A stretch of 64,000 bases of DNA from Bacteroidia bacterium (GCA_016787785.1 JAEUTO010000005.1:186001-250000); one strand, 5' to 3'; numbered from the stretch's first letter, positions 8,298 to 17,151 are shown. Numbers and translations: made by a program. The notes: generated from the sequence alone by a model not told the origin.

Positions 8298-8453
8298 TTA
8301 CTTTTTCTTAGCTGCTTTCTTAGCTGCTTTACGAGGAGCTGCTTTTTTCTTAGCTGCTTTTTTTGGAGCTGCTTTTTTAGCGCCTTTTTTTGCTGCTTTT
8401 TTAGGAGCTGCTTTTTTTGCTGTAGCTTTTTTAGCTGTTGCTTTTTTTGCCAT
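8298..8453 (-). CDS. histone-H1-like Lys/Ala/Pro-rich DNA-binding protein (51 aa)
   Basis: Reading leftward from ATG at 8453 gives 51 residues made almost only of Lys, Ala and a few Pro, Thr, Arg and Gly (MAKKATAKKATAKKAAPKK, then AKKA/APKKAA repeats to KKK). This is the composition of the C-terminal tail of histone H1 and of bacterial H1-like proteins such as chlamydial Hc1/Hc2, which bind DNA non-specifically and compact it. The stop at 8298-8300 is followed directly by a GC-rich terminator, and the start is preceded by an AT-rich intergenic region. The opposite-strand frames here are Phe/Ala/Leu- or Cys/Phe/Ser-rich shadows. A role in nucleoid compaction is inferred from composition only. 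Confidence 0.85.
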   Translation of the reverse strand: MAKKATAKKATAKKAAPKKAAKKGAKKAAPKKAAKKKAAPRKAAKKAAKKK

Positions 8454-8737
8454 GGTTTTTTTGTTTTTGAGATTTGTTGATACGAAGTAAATAAATTTTT
8501 CAGAGTTATCTAATTATTAAGTCATTATTTTTTCAACATTGAATTGTTGAAATTGTTAATAGCGGAATATCTCGCCCTAATTAATAATTACAATATGATG
8601 ATTTAAATAAAATTTTTTTTTCGTGATGCTCGGCGTGTATTGATTTTACTATTGTTACAGAGCATCGTGTATTTTGATTAAAAAAAATGATGTACAGTTT
8701 TTTGAAAAAATGGGTCAAAAACCCGAAAATGATTTTT
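8454..8737. other. AT-rich intergenic region with two inverted repeats
   Basis: I see no gene here. TTTCAACA (8531-8538) and TGTTGAAA (8545-8552) form a perfect 8-bp inverted repeat with a 6-base spacer, 78-99 bases upstream of the H1-like start. This is a plausible operator. CGTGATGCTC (8622-8631) and GAGCATCGTG (8660-8669) form an imperfect stem. Near 8712-8724, GGGT/ACCC followed on the minus strand by a T-run could be a weak terminator for the leftward Ig-like lipoprotein gene. Confidence 0.5.
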
Positions 8738-10375
8738 TTATTCTTTTATTAAAATTTCTTCTTCAATTTCCCAATCCGACAAAACTTTTATTGTTTTTGG
8801 ATAAATAAAAACATGTTCGGGCTGTATTTTCGAATTTAAATTACCTGTATCCCATTTTTTATTTTCGTTCACATCAAACACAAATTTAATTTGATAGGTA
8901 CCCGGCGAAACATTAGTAAAATCAATAGTTGTAGCGTTACTGCCTGATAAACTGAACGACACAAATTGCTCTCTGATGATTTGTTCTTGTTCATTTATTA
9001 ATTGAACTAAATAGCCTTGTTTTTTATTAAAAAGTAGTTTTAATGATAATTTTCCGAGTTCATTTTCACTTTCGGTCTGAAAAGCGAGCATCAAACTATC
9101 ATTTTTGTTGCCGCTAACATCCAAAAATGCATTTGTGTCAACTTTTAAAGAATATTGACTGCCTTGTTTTAGTTTATTAGTTATTTGAAGGGTATTAATG
9201 TTTATCCACTTGTATTTTATTTTCTCTTCACCAATTAAACTATCAGTTTTGCTGCTCAGTTTGATCTTTGTTGCATCCGTATTACTAGTATCCATCCAGT
9301 TTAAGAATACCAGTTGCAACGGTTTATTAAGTGGTAGTTTACCAAGATATGTATTTAACGTAGCGCTGAATTTCTTTTTACCGCCTTTGCTCTTTGGCAG
9401 TTGAACTTTAACGGTATCGGTTCTTTTAAATGAGCTATTCTTTAAAACAAGATCTAAAGTATCTTTTAGATCTTTATAGTAGAACGATATGGTGTCTTTT
9501 TCTCTGCCAACATTTGTTTCATATATATATGCGTCATCTGCCTTATTTAATGCTTTTAAGCTAACAACACTTTTCTTGTTCAATATTACCTGGCTAAAAC
9601 CATAATAAGGTGAATAGATCTTTTTCACGAAAACCTTATTTGCTTCTTCTTTAAATAGCTTCAGGCTCACATTTGTATCGGTGCTAAGTTCAAGTGCAGA
9701 ATCTAAAAAAGCCAGGCGTTCAATTTCGCCATCATATATATAGTTCTTGTTCTTATCTGCTAACGCATATACCTTATATGTACCCTGCGGTAAATTACCA
9801 AAAGCAAATGTGCCGCTTTCAGAACTCCTGGTAATATAGTTGGGTGTTTTATTGTACAGCAAACTATCTACATCTTCACTCTTATTATAAAGTCCTATAA
9901 TAATGTCTTTTTCGGGTTTATTATTAAATCCATTGAGTACACTACCATTTATCCTGAGTGAATCGATCACAGTACCTGTTGAGAAAACATATTCAAAATT
10001 AGTAAGACTGTTTCCTTCGGTCATATCTATGATCGCTTTTCCAAAATAAAAACGATACGTAGTATTTGGTAATAAAGCCTGCTTTTTAAACGAGATGATC
10101 ACTTTTTTTCCATCCGTCTCTATATCGGGTTCAAAACTAAGTTTGGGCGATATAATTAATTGGTTGGGCAGATCGCTCAACTTTACATGCTCATTAAATT
10201 TTAATATTATTTGATCTGAACTAAAATTTACCGAACCGTTTGCGGGAAGCGCTTCTATCAATGTTGGTGGAGTAGTGTCAGGTTTACCACCGGTTAATGG
10301 ACCAACCTGTGCGCATTTTCCGAATAAAAGAATAAGAAAAAATGCTGAAACTATTTTAAATGCCTGCTTTGCCAT
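8738..10375 (-). CDS. lipoprotein with N-terminal Ig-like (Big_5/SbsA-type) domain
   Basis: A 545-residue lipoprotein of a type common in Bacteroidota. The signal MAKQAFKIVSAFFLILLFGKC places the acylated Cys at 21, followed by AQVGPLTGGKPDTTPP, the family's typical linker. Residues about 37-131 form the Big_5-like Ig domain (ALPANGSVNF, KFNEHVKLSDL, ALLPNTTYRFYFG). Later there are beta-rich regions resembling carboxypeptidase-regulatory-like folds (LPQGTYKVYALADKNKNYIYDGE; VSPGTYQIKFVFDVNENKKWD). It is probably anchored in the outer membrane with a structural or ligand-binding role. Function is not established. Confidence 0.85.
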   Translation of the reverse strand: MAKQAFKIVSAFFLILLFGKCAQVGPLTGGKPDTTPPTLIEALPANGSVNFSSDQIILKFNEHVKLSDLPNQLIISPKLSFEPDIETDGKKVIISFKKQALLPNTTYRFYFGKAIIDMTEGNSLTNFEYVFSTGTVIDSLRINGSVLNGFNNKPEKDIIIGLYNKSEDVDSLLYNKTPNYITRSSESGTFAFGNLPQGTYKVYALADKNKNYIYDGEIERLAFLDSALELSTDTNVSLKLFKEEANKVFVKKIYSPYYGFSQVILNKKSVVSLKALNKADDAYIYETNVGREKDTISFYYKDLKDTLDLVLKNSSFKRTDTVKVQLPKSKGGKKKFSATLNTYLGKLPLNKPLQLVFLNWMDTSNTDATKIKLSSKTDSLIGEEKIKYKWININTLQITNKLKQGSQYSLKVDTNAFLDVSGNKNDSLMLAFQTESENELGKLSLKLLFNKKQGYLVQLINEQEQIIREQFVSFSLSGSNATTIDFTNVSPGTYQIKFVFDVNENKKWDTGNLNSKIQPEHVFIYPKTIKVLSDWEIEEEILIKE

Positions 10376-10416
10376 TAATTAACGCTGTAAAAGTAAAACA
10401 TTATTCCATTAAAGTA

Positions 10417-10424
10417 TATCTTTG
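10417..10424 (+). promoter_or_regulatory. TAnnTTTG -7 promoter element
   Basis: TATCTTTG exactly matches the Bacteroidota -7 consensus TAnnTTTG. No clear -33 TTTG is seen at the right distance. It overlaps the first possible TTG start of the following gene. Confidence 0.45.
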
Positions 10425-11447
10425 CTTAAGACCTTGTTAAGCTATTATCTTAAAATATTTAAAAAACTGTCCGTTTATAAAGCATTTAACTTTTTTAAAC
10501 TCGCTTTTGGATTTTATTACTCGCGTTTGATCAATAAACCGGTTCAAATGGGTTTGCCATTCTTTATTAGTATTGAACCAACTACGAGTTGCAATTTAAG
10601 ATGCCCGCAATGCCCGAGTGGCTTGCGCGAATTTACACGGCCAACCGGTATGTTGCAAAACCAATTGTTCGAAAAGATCATAATGCAGACCAAAAAACAT
10701 TTGCATAGCCTTACCTTCTATTTTCAGGGTGAACCTTATTTGAACCCGGATTTTTTAAAGATGGTATCGTTTGCAAGCAGCAACAATATTTTTACCATAA
10801 CAAGTACCAATGCACATTATTTGACCGAAGAAAATGCCAAACAAACAATATTGAGCAAACTGGATAAGCTCATTATTTCGGTTGACGGCATTACACAGGA
10901 AGTTTACGAAAAGTACCGCATTGGTGGCGATTATGATAAAGTAATTGCCGGCACCAAAGAAATTTTAAAACAAAAAAAGCTATTAAACAGCAGCTCGCCA
11001 CATGTTGTTTGGCAATTTGTTGTATTTAAAACCAACGAGCACCAGATTGAGGCAGTAAAAAAATTGGGAAAAGAATTGGGAGTGGATGAGGTAAAGATAA
11101 AAACGGCACAGATCTACGATTTTGAGAATGGGCACGATCTTATTCCTGATCAGGAAGAATATGCACGTTACAAAAAAGGTGATTCGGGGAAATTTGAATT
11201 AAAAAATAGATTATTGAACCAGTGTTGGCGTATGTGGCAAGGTTGTGTAATAACCTGGGACGGTAAAATTGTGCCCTGCTGTTTTGATAAAGACGCTAAA
11301 TACAAATTAGGGAATTTAGAAAAAGATACATTTGAGAGCATTTGGTTCTCTGAATCATATAATAATTTCCGTCGTTCGATCTTAAAGAGCAGAAATCAAA
11401 TTGATATTTGCACAAATTGTACTGAAGGGACTAAAGTTTGGTCGTGA
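10422..11447 (+). CDS. radical SAM protein with SPASM domain
   Basis: A radical S-adenosylmethionine enzyme of 341 residues. The cluster-binding CxxxCxxC is C57-NLR-C61-PQ-C64. The C-terminal third is a SPASM region with further cysteines (QCWRMWQGC, DGKIVPCCFD, DICTNC) for auxiliary Fe-S clusters. SPASM proteins modify peptides or other substrates, but no precursor peptide is visible nearby. The start is uncertain: only TTG codons (10422, 10434) fit the N-terminus, and TTG 10422 lies inside a TATCTTTG promoter-like sequence, so TTG 10434 is attractive. The gene stands alone between oppositely oriented neighbours. Confidence 0.88.
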   Translation: MLKTLLSYYLKIFKKLSVYKAFNFFKLAFGFYYSRLINKPVQMGLPFFISIEPTTSCNLRCPQCPSGLREFTRPTGMLQNQLFEKIIMQTKKHLHSLTFYFQGEPYLNPDFLKMVSFASSNNIFTITSTNAHYLTEENAKQTILSKLDKLIISVDGITQEVYEKYRIGGDYDKVIAGTKEILKQKKLLNSSSPHVVWQFVVFKTNEHQIEAVKKLGKELGVDEVKIKTAQIYDFENGHDLIPDQEEYARYKKGDSGKFELKNRLLNQCWRMWQGCVITWDGKIVPCCFDKDAKYKLGNLEKDTFESIWFSESYNNFRRSILKSRNQIDICTNCTEGTKVWS

Positions 11448-11454
11448 TCTATTC

Positions 11455-13230
11455 TTAATCCCCTTCACCAAATATCTTCGTGATCACATCCTTATTCTTT
11501 TCAGCGATCACTTTTCTTTTCAGGCTTAATTTCGGCGTTATTTCGCCCGACTCAACTGTCCAAACACCGGAAATGAATTGGCAGCGTTTTAATTGTTCGT
11601 AAGGAGCCAAAGTTGCATTAACGGCTTTAATATGTGCGTTGATGATCTTTTTTATCTCATCATGTTCGTGCGCGGTATGTGTTCCCGGCCATTCAATGTT
11701 ATTCTTATTAAAGTGTTCTTTAAAATTTAAGATAGAAGGGATAATTAAAGCCGAGGCATATTTTTGTCCCTCGCCAATTACCATACAATGTTCTATGAAC
11801 CTGCTTTCTTTTAATTTATTTTCGATAGCAACCGGCGAAATGTATTTGCCGGCGCTGCTTTTAAAGATCTCTTTTTTACGATCGGTTATTTTTAAAAAAT
11901 TATTGCCCACAAATTTTCCAATATCCCCCGTATGAAACCAACCTTGTTCATCAATTACTTCAGCAGTTGCTTGCGGGTTTTTATAATAACCCATCATTAA
12001 GCTTTCGCCTTTCATTAATATCTCACCATCTTCTTCGGCAATTTTTACTTCTGTATTTCTTATCACGTGTCCAACGGTTCCAAACATTTGGTTACCTTTT
12101 CCTAAACGGTTAACAGCAACAACCACGCAAGTTTCAGTTAAACCATAACCTTGCAATAATTTTAAATTGGCGCAGGCAAAAATGCGATCAACTTTTGGAT
12201 TTAATGCGGCGCCGCCACTTACAATCACAAAAACATTACCCCCAACAGCCGCGCGCCATTTTGAGTACACCATTATATCGCAGATCTTTCTTTGGAATTC
12301 GTACCAGGCACCGTTTGTGCCATCCAATTCATATTTCTCCGCTAATCTTACGCTCCAATCAAATATTGTTTTTTTAAATCCACCTAATTTTTCGCCGGCC
12401 GACATTATTTTCTCCAGTACACGCTCCAGTACTCTGGGAACAGCAACAAAGATCTCGGGCTTTATATCGCGGCAATTGTCTCCTATAGTTTCAAAATTCT
12501 CGGCATAATAAATACTCACGTTTTGATATAGATACATGGTATTCAAAAAACGCTCGTACACATGGTTCAAAGGTAAAAAACTTAAAGCACGCCAGTTTGG
12601 CGTAAATGGCGCAATATCTTCACAATTTAAAACATTGCGCACTAAATTTTTGTGCGAGATCATTACACCTTTTGGTTGGCCAGTGGTACCCGATGTATAT
12701 AATAATGTAAGCAGGTCGTTTTCGGTGACTTTACTTTTTATAGCTTCAATTTTATTGAGATCTAAATTTTGTTTTCCTATTTCTAAAAATTCGCTAAACG
12801 ATTTAACACCTTCAATAGGATGAAAACTGAAAACATATTTTAAATGTGGCAATTCTGCTTCTAAACTTGCAAGTTTTTGGTAAGTAGATTTTTCTGATAT
12901 GAAAATAATTTTTGCCTCACAATGATTTAATATATAAGTAAGATCACCAGTGCTTATGGTAGGAAAAATTGGCGCGGTTGGCATGGCAACCTGTTGCGCA
13001 CCATAATCCACAAAATTCCATTCGGGCATGTTGCTGGCCATTATGGCAACACTATCGCTGCTTTTTAAACCTAAATGTAAAAGTGCCGAGCCAACATAAT
13101 TTGCTTTATTTACAAAATCGGCAACGCTGTGCTTTACCCATTGCTTATTTTCTTTAGCTGTTAAAATATCATCCTTTGTTGAGGTATTCTTCAGTTTATC
13201 AAGAATATCAAAAACTCTTTTTATTTCCAT
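11455..13230 (-). CDS. long-chain acyl-CoA synthetase (AMP-dependent ligase)
   Basis: A 591-residue ANL-superfamily enzyme of the FadD15-like long-chain type, activating fatty acids to acyl-AMP and then acyl-CoA. The P-loop YTSGTTGQPKGV lies at 178-189. Further core motifs are GGAALNP, LLQGYGLTETC, GWFHTGDIG and ITDRKKEIFKSSAGKYISP, the last containing the hinge and the start of the C-terminal lid with its catalytic Lys region. It is transcribed alone and ends 8 bases from the convergent radical SAM gene. Together with the crotonase at 39.97 kb it indicates fatty-acid use, but the two are not linked. Confidence 0.93.
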   Translation of the reverse strand: MEIKRVFDILDKLKNTSTKDDILTAKENKQWVKHSVADFVNKANYVGSALLHLGLKSSDSVAIMASNMPEWNFVDYGAQQVAMPTAPIFPTISTGDLTYILNHCEAKIIFISEKSTYQKLASLEAELPHLKYVFSFHPIEGVKSFSEFLEIGKQNLDLNKIEAIKSKVTENDLLTLLYTSGTTGQPKGVMISHKNLVRNVLNCEDIAPFTPNWRALSFLPLNHVYERFLNTMYLYQNVSIYYAENFETIGDNCRDIKPEIFVAVPRVLERVLEKIMSAGEKLGGFKKTIFDWSVRLAEKYELDGTNGAWYEFQRKICDIMVYSKWRAAVGGNVFVIVSGGAALNPKVDRIFACANLKLLQGYGLTETCVVVAVNRLGKGNQMFGTVGHVIRNTEVKIAEEDGEILMKGESLMMGYYKNPQATAEVIDEQGWFHTGDIGKFVGNNFLKITDRKKEIFKSSAGKYISPVAIENKLKESRFIEHCMVIGEGQKYASALIIPSILNFKEHFNKNNIEWPGTHTAHEHDEIKKIINAHIKAVNATLAPYEQLKRCQFISGVWTVESGEITPKLSLKRKVIAEKNKDVITKIFGEGD

Positions 13231-13549
13231 AATACAAGTTAAATTTCTTAAAAATTAAGCGAATAACAAAATAGATCTTTTAAGTTGGCAGATTTTGTTG
13301 GTCAGTTCTATCGCAAATGTTACTTTTTTCGGCTCCGGAGGAGCCAAACATTTTAAAAACAACATACACGTGCAACGATCGCACCAGAGGTGCGAAACAA
13401 AAGGGCCGAGCTGTAACAACAATGTTGCGTACCTCCGGCATGCCAGCCCTTATTAAATTATTTCTGTAAATATTTTGCTCCTCCGGAGCAATGAATGATC
13501 GTGTTTCTCTTTCATTATTTTTAATTAACTTTACATCACAAAATACATT
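13231..13549. repeat. intergenic cluster of short GC-rich hairpins
   Basis: No gene is seen in this 319-base gap. It holds GGCTCC-GGA-GGAGCC (13331-13345), TCGCACC-AGA-GGTGCGA (13379-13395), GGCATGCC (13437-13444) and TTGCTCC-TCC-GGAGCAA (13475-13491). Three are short perfect stems with 3-base loops, and two share the GCTCC/GGAGC core in opposite sense. The sequence is more GC-rich than its surroundings and looks like a REP- or MITE-type insertion. Before the next gene, TAACTTTA (13526-13533) is a near match to the -7 promoter consensus. Confidence 0.65.
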
Positions 13550-14515
13550 ATGATCGTTATTACAGGTTCGGCAGGATTTATTGGTAGTTGCATCGTTTCG
13601 AAATTTAATTCGGAAGGTGTAAATAATTTGATACTGGTAGATGATTTTTCTGTAGCCGATAAACAAGCCAATTATACGTTAAAGACCTTTTACCAAAAGA
13701 TAGAACGCAAGCATTTTATTGAATGGTTTGACAAGAATTACAATATTGTTAGTCATGTTATACATATTGGTGCCAGAACAGATACCACCGAAAAAGACGT
13801 TCATATTTTAAATGAACTCAATCTTAATTACACCAAAGCCATTTGGGAGATCTGTGCTAAAAATAGTATTTCTTTAATTTATGCTTCATCAGCCGCAACT
13901 TATGGTTTGGGTGAGCAGGGCTATGAAGATGACGAAACGAAGATCCCGCTTTTAAAACCATTAAATCTTTACGGCGAAAGCAAGAACGACTTTGATAAAT
14001 GGGCCTTGCAGCAAAAACAAACGCCACCCAACTGGTATGGTTTAAAGTTCTTTAATGTATACGGACCAAACGAATATCACAAAGGCAGAATGGCCTCGGT
14101 GATCTTCCATTCTTTTTTGCAGATAAATAAAACCGGTAAAGTAAAATTATTCCGTTCGCATAATCCTAATTATACAGATGGCGGACAGCTGCGCGATTTT
14201 GTGTATGTAAAAGATGTGGTAAATGTTATCTGGTTCTTATACTCGAACAATGTAAAGAACGGTATCTACAATTTAGGAAGCGGCACGGCCCGCACTTTTT
14301 TAGATCTTGCCAATGCCACGTTTAAAGCATTAAATATTGAACCGAACGTTGAATTTATTGATACGCCAATTGATATAAGAGACAAATACCAATATTTTAC
14401 CGAAGCCAATATGAGCAAATTAATAAGTGCTGGTTATTCGAAAAAATTTACCAGTCTTGAAGAGGGTGTTACTGATTATGTGAAAAATTACCTTATCAAA
14501 GGCAATTATTTTTAA
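13550..14515 (+). CDS. hldD: ADP-L-glycero-D-manno-heptose 6-epimerase
   Basis: An extended short-chain dehydrogenase of 321 residues that epimerises ADP-D-glycero- to ADP-L-glycero-manno-heptose for the LPS inner core. The nucleotide-binding motif TGSAGFIGS is at 5-13. The catalytic Ser region YASSAATYG is at 111-119 and YxxxK at Y141-K145. The HldD-specific segments GRMASVIFHSF and GGQLRDFVYVKDV separate it from UDP-glucose epimerases. It implies a heptose-containing LPS in this organism. No other heptose gene is adjacent, and a long palindrome follows it. Confidence 0.92.
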   Translation: MIVITGSAGFIGSCIVSKFNSEGVNNLILVDDFSVADKQANYTLKTFYQKIERKHFIEWFDKNYNIVSHVIHIGARTDTTEKDVHILNELNLNYTKAIWEICAKNSISLIYASSAATYGLGEQGYEDDETKIPLLKPLNLYGESKNDFDKWALQQKQTPPNWYGLKFFNVYGPNEYHKGRMASVIFHSFLQINKTGKVKLFRSHNPNYTDGGQLRDFVYVKDVVNVIWFLYSNNVKNGIYNLGSGTARTFLDLANATFKALNIEPNVEFIDTPIDIRDKYQYFTEANMSKLISAGYSKKFTSLEEGVTDYVKNYLIKGNYF

Positions 14516-14516
14516 T

Positions 14517-14652
14517 CACATAGACACATAGAAAATTAAACCCAAAGGTTTTAAAAAGTTGCACATAGTTTCTTTGCCAAAGGCGAAGAAAACCTATGCT
14601 TTACTTTAGGCATCAACTGTTTCTTCTAGACCTATGTGCCTATGTGTTTAAA
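14517..14652. repeat. long imperfect palindrome after hldD
   Basis: The outer arms CACATAGACACATAG (from 14519) and CTATGTGCCTATGTG (to about 14646) are nearly perfect complements. The centre is a strong hairpin with TTTCTTTGCC and GGCGAAGAAAA around AAA, extended by GCACATAG / CCTATGC. The whole 136-base element could fold into one rod-like structure and fills the gap before the peptidase gene. It has the same architecture as the elements at 5586 and 7484. Confidence 0.7.
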
Positions 14653-14708
14653 TTTTATCGGTTTAAAAATGCTGTTTTTTGTAAAGATTTTTTTCCTAAA
14701 TTTAGATT

Positions 14709-17141
14709 ATGAGAATTTATTTAAAAGCGATGTGCCTGTTAGGCTTGTTGATAGGCTCAACTATTTCGGCACAAAATTACGGATGCCAGCATGGAAAAAA
14801 TATGCAGTCGGCAGCACCCATATATTATAGTGCCGAAAATCTTAGAAGCGATACCTTTAATATATTAACCTATACTATCAATTTAGAGATAGGTAATTTT
14901 ACCACCAAGGATATTAAGGGAAATACACAAATTCGCTTTGCGCCAAAATTAAATAGCAGAACCTTTATTCGTTTTGATCTTCTTAAATTAACGATTGATT
15001 CGATAAAAGAGAATGCAACAACATTAACCTACACTTATAACGACACTATCTTGAAGGTTAATTTTACTGCGCCAAAAAACACAACCGACACCTCTATATT
15101 TACAGTTTATTACCATGGTTTGCCACAGGGCGATCCAAGTGGTTGGGGTGGTTTTTATTTTGACAACCACGCCGGCAATCAATACGCTTATAATTTAGGT
15201 GTGGGTTTTGGTGCCAAACCACATAATTATGGTCGCGTTTGGTTTCCTTGCTTTGATAATTTTGTAGAGCGTAGTAAATATGTATTTAATATTACCTGCG
15301 ATTCTACACGCCGTGCATATTGCAACGGGCAATTAACTTCTGATGTTGTTACCTTAGCAAAACGTACACGCCAATGGGTGTTGAACGAAGAGATCCCAAC
15401 TTATTTAGCCAGTGTTGCGGTTGCAAAATACAAACAGGTAAACTGGACAATTAACGCGCTTAATGGTGTTAAGCCAATTACTTTGGTTGGTGTTGCTGCA
15501 GATACTACTGCAATGAAAAACGGTTTCGTTAATTTAAAAAATTGTATTCATGGATTTGAGAATTATTTTGGGCCTTATGTGTGGAACCGTTTTGGTTATG
15601 CGTTGGTACCATTTAATAGTGGTGCTATGGAACATGCAACAAATATTGCCTACCCGCGTGCGGTAATTGGTAACCTTGCATACGAGGCAGAATTAATGGC
15701 GCATGAATTATCGCATCACTGGTGGGGCGATCTTATTACCTGCGAAACTCAGGAAGACATGTGGATAAATGAAGGGATGGCAACCTTTAGCTCTTACATG
15801 TTCTTAGAATGGCAATACGGCAAAACAAGTTATTTAAATGCAGTGAAAACCGAACACGATGATCTGTTACATTTCCTTCATAAAAAAGATGGTGGCTTTA
15901 GAGCAATTAGTGGTATTCCGCACAGCACAACGTATGGCGACCATGTTTACAAAAAAGGCGCAGATGTTGCACACACGTTAAGAGGTTATATGGGCGACGT
16001 TCCTTTTTTTAACGGCGCAAAATATGTAATGCAACAAAACGCATATAAGAGTATAAACAGTAATGAGTTTAGGAACTTACTTCAAACAAGCAGTGGGCAA
16101 AATTTAACCGATTTTTTCACCAACTGGGTATTTACAGGAGGCTGGTCGCATTTCGCGATCGATTCTGTAAAATACACACAGCTCTCACCAACAAGTTATG
16201 ATGCAGTTATTGCTTTAAAACAAAAAACGTATGGCACAACGTTGCTTCATAATAATGTGCCCTTAGAAGTTAAATTTTTTAAGAACGATTGGTCGTTCGC
16301 AGTTAAAACAGTTACCATGAGTGGCGCCACCGGAAGTTTTACAGTTAACCTTCCATTCAATCCGGTTTACTCGGCTTTAAATTACGATAGCAAAATTGGA
16401 GATGCTACATCACACGAAGTTAAAACCGTAAAAAATACCGGAAATCTTAACTGGAATTTAGGAAAAGTATCTATGATCGTTCAAAATAAAGGTTTGGATT
16501 CGAGTTTGATCCGCGTGGTACATAATTACGTGAAGCCAGATCCATTCAAGAACAATCCTGCAAATCATAAACTCTCTAACCAACATTTCTGGAAAGTGGA
16601 AGGGATCTTATCTCCCGGCTTTGTTTCAAAGATCAGATTCAATTACGATGGAAATAAAACAATTGGCGGTACTTTTTCTTATTTAGACACACTTCTAACC
16701 ATCGTAAATGGAGACAGCGTGAGATTATTTTACAGAGCAAACGCCGCAGATGATTGGAAAGTAATTAAGAATATGAACAAATTTATTTCCGGCACAAGAA
16801 CCGGTTTTATTGAAATTGATACTTTAAAACTGGGAGAATATGCATTTGGTAATTCTACAGACACCAGTTCGGTTGGGATAATTGAACATGCAAAAAATAG
16901 TGTGGATGTAAAAGTTTATCCAAACCCGGCAAAACATAAATGCACGCTGGAGTTTAAAGACGAGTTAAAAAAAGAATACACGTTAAGCATGTACGATATT
17001 GAAGGAAAAGTGTTGTTAAACAAAAACATCAGCGCAAAAGTTACAAACCTAGATATTAGCCAATTTGGCAAAGGCACCTATTTTATAAAAATAGCAAGCG
17101 ATAATAAACTGGTGTACAGCCAGAAATTGTTAATTGATTAA
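14709..17141 (+). CDS. secreted M1-family metallopeptidase with T9SS type A tail
   Basis: An 810-residue exported zinc aminopeptidase-like protein. Residues 1-21 are a signal peptide (ISAQ). The zinc site HELSHHWWGD gives H332, E333 and H336, with the third ligand E355 in MWINEGMATF: the exact HExxH-x18-E spacing of family M1. The substrate-anchoring GAMEN motif reads GAMEH (305-309). The last 75 residues (VKVYPNPAKHKCTLEF ... GTYFIKIAS) form a type A T9SS sorting domain, so the protein is carried across the outer membrane and anchored or released there. It probably trims peptides outside the cell. TAAATTTA at 14697-14704 is an imperfect -7 element very close to the ATG. Confidence 0.93.
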   Translation: MRIYLKAMCLLGLLIGSTISAQNYGCQHGKNMQSAAPIYYSAENLRSDTFNILTYTINLEIGNFTTKDIKGNTQIRFAPKLNSRTFIRFDLLKLTIDSIKENATTLTYTYNDTILKVNFTAPKNTTDTSIFTVYYHGLPQGDPSGWGGFYFDNHAGNQYAYNLGVGFGAKPHNYGRVWFPCFDNFVERSKYVFNITCDSTRRAYCNGQLTSDVVTLAKRTRQWVLNEEIPTYLASVAVAKYKQVNWTINALNGVKPITLVGVAADTTAMKNGFVNLKNCIHGFENYFGPYVWNRFGYALVPFNSGAMEHATNIAYPRAVIGNLAYEAELMAHELSHHWWGDLITCETQEDMWINEGMATFSSYMFLEWQYGKTSYLNAVKTEHDDLLHFLHKKDGGFRAISGIPHSTTYGDHVYKKGADVAHTLRGYMGDVPFFNGAKYVMQQNAYKSINSNEFRNLLQTSSGQNLTDFFTNWVFTGGWSHFAIDSVKYTQLSPTSYDAVIALKQKTYGTTLLHNNVPLEVKFFKNDWSFAVKTVTMSGATGSFTVNLPFNPVYSALNYDSKIGDATSHEVKTVKNTGNLNWNLGKVSMIVQNKGLDSSLIRVVHNYVKPDPFKNNPANHKLSNQHFWKVEGILSPGFVSKIRFNYDGNKTIGGTFSYLDTLLTIVNGDSVRLFYRANAADDWKVIKNMNKFISGTRTGFIEIDTLKLGEYAFGNSTDTSSVGIIEHAKNSVDVKVYPNPAKHKCTLEFKDELKKEYTLSMYDIEGKVLLNKNISAKVTNLDISQFGKGTYFIKIASDNKLVYSQKLLID

Positions 17142-17151
17142 AGCGTGATCT

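Noticed and set aside
8233-8490. Rightward ORFs rich in Phe/Ala/Leu or Cys/Phe/Ser
   Set aside because: They are antisense shadows of the Lys/Ala-rich H1-like gene at 8298-8453 and run through its terminator.
12167-12823. Rightward ORFs inside the acyl-CoA ligase gene
   Set aside because: They lie wholly within the antisense of a clearly functional enzyme and show no family motifs.
13280-13666. Leftward 128-residue ORF over the hairpin cluster
   Set aside because: It runs through several palindromes and into hldD on the other strand, and its composition matches no protein family.
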